Below are positions 63,933 to 64,000 of a stretch of 64,000 nt of DNA, one piece after another (position 1 is the stretch's first letter; every line of letters starts with the position of its first letter). Source of the DNA: Ensifer sp. WSM1721. GTDB taxonomy: Bacteria > Pseudomonadota > Alphaproteobacteria > Rhizobiales > Rhizobiaceae. Location of the stretch: assembly GCF_000513895.2 (NCBI RefSeq), contig NZ_CP165783.1:1054001-1118000 (forward strand), given 5' to 3'. The translations under genes were made by a program, and so were the position numbers. The notes under the pieces are model-generated. The model was not told the origin of the DNA. It was given only the letters and a program-made list of their open reading frames with translations, and searched no databases.

Positions 63933-64000
63933 TCAGTCCTGGTCTTTCATGCTGGGGAGTGGGAAGCGCTGGTCGGCATCCTCAAGGTCGGATTCCACGA
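63933..64000 (-). CDS. C-terminal end of an unidentified protein (partial)
   Basis: A minus-strand frame enters from the right edge and ends with DADQRFPLPSMKDQD and a stop at 63933-63935. Only 22 codons are visible. Too little to name it. Confidence 0.35.
   Translation of the reverse strand, partial: VESDLEDADQRFPLPSMKDQD

Overview
The window reads as a GC-rich alphaproteobacterial replicon, most likely a Sinorhizobium/Ensifer-type rhizobium and probably a secondary replicon of the pSymB kind. This is inferred from three things: many ABC uptake systems and small catabolic operons, a lanthanide-type methanol dehydrogenase cluster, and repeated rhizobial intergenic mosaic palindromes. GGAAC-type ECF promoters add support. 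No rRNA, tRNA, CRISPR array, phage or complete insertion sequence was seen.

Layout. 1-12.1 kb: amine/amino-acid catabolism, with two HAD hydrolases, a GNAT acetyltransferase, a class III aminotransferase, a four-gene peptide-type ABC importer, an Lrp regulator and a divergent FAD oxidoreductase. An orphan SUKH immunity-like gene sits inside. 12.3-14.3 kb: a cyclodeaminase/dehydratase pair with lower GC, probably acquired. 14.3-25 kb: methanol oxidation. XoxF, cytochrome XoxG, XoxJ, the glutathione-dependent formaldehyde dehydrogenase and Gfa lie on the minus strand, next to a NitT/TauT-type ABC importer and three small exported or unknown proteins. 25.2-35 kb: a hydrolase/efflux/amidohydrolase operon with XapX and isochorismatase-like genes, followed by three AraC-type regulators. 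35.4-43.6 kb: a D-apiose uptake and oxidation cluster (ApnL, ApsD, ribose-type ABC importer, DUF2291 lipoprotein, ApnO). 43.6-44.3 kb: a fluoride riboswitch in front of crcB. 44.4-50 kb: an XRE regulator, two paralogous AraC regulators and an isolated TadG/TadE/TadE set. 50.3-64 kb: a stress island (SDR-SPW-VKOR membrane fusion, EEP phosphatase, MprF-like membrane protein, phospholipase D, CsbD, general-stress proteins, nucleotidyltransferase plus metallophosphoesterase, SDR, topoisomerase IB, BON protein) carrying at least seven GGAAC-N17-19-TT promoters.

How parts work together. XoxF oxidises methanol in the periplasm and passes electrons to XoxG. Formaldehyde is then captured with glutathione (Gfa) and oxidised by FrmA. 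In the apiose cluster the ABC importer brings in the sugar, ApsD makes the lactone, ApnL opens it and ApnO makes 3-oxo-isoapionate; the later Oia enzymes are not in the window. The stress island appears to be one regulon under an RpoE2/EcfG-like sigma factor, with two divergent gene pairs driven from palindromic, apparently bidirectional promoters.

Gene starts were chosen from ribosome-binding sites, overlaps and family N-termini. Function calls rest on motif and family recognition only; no database search was run.
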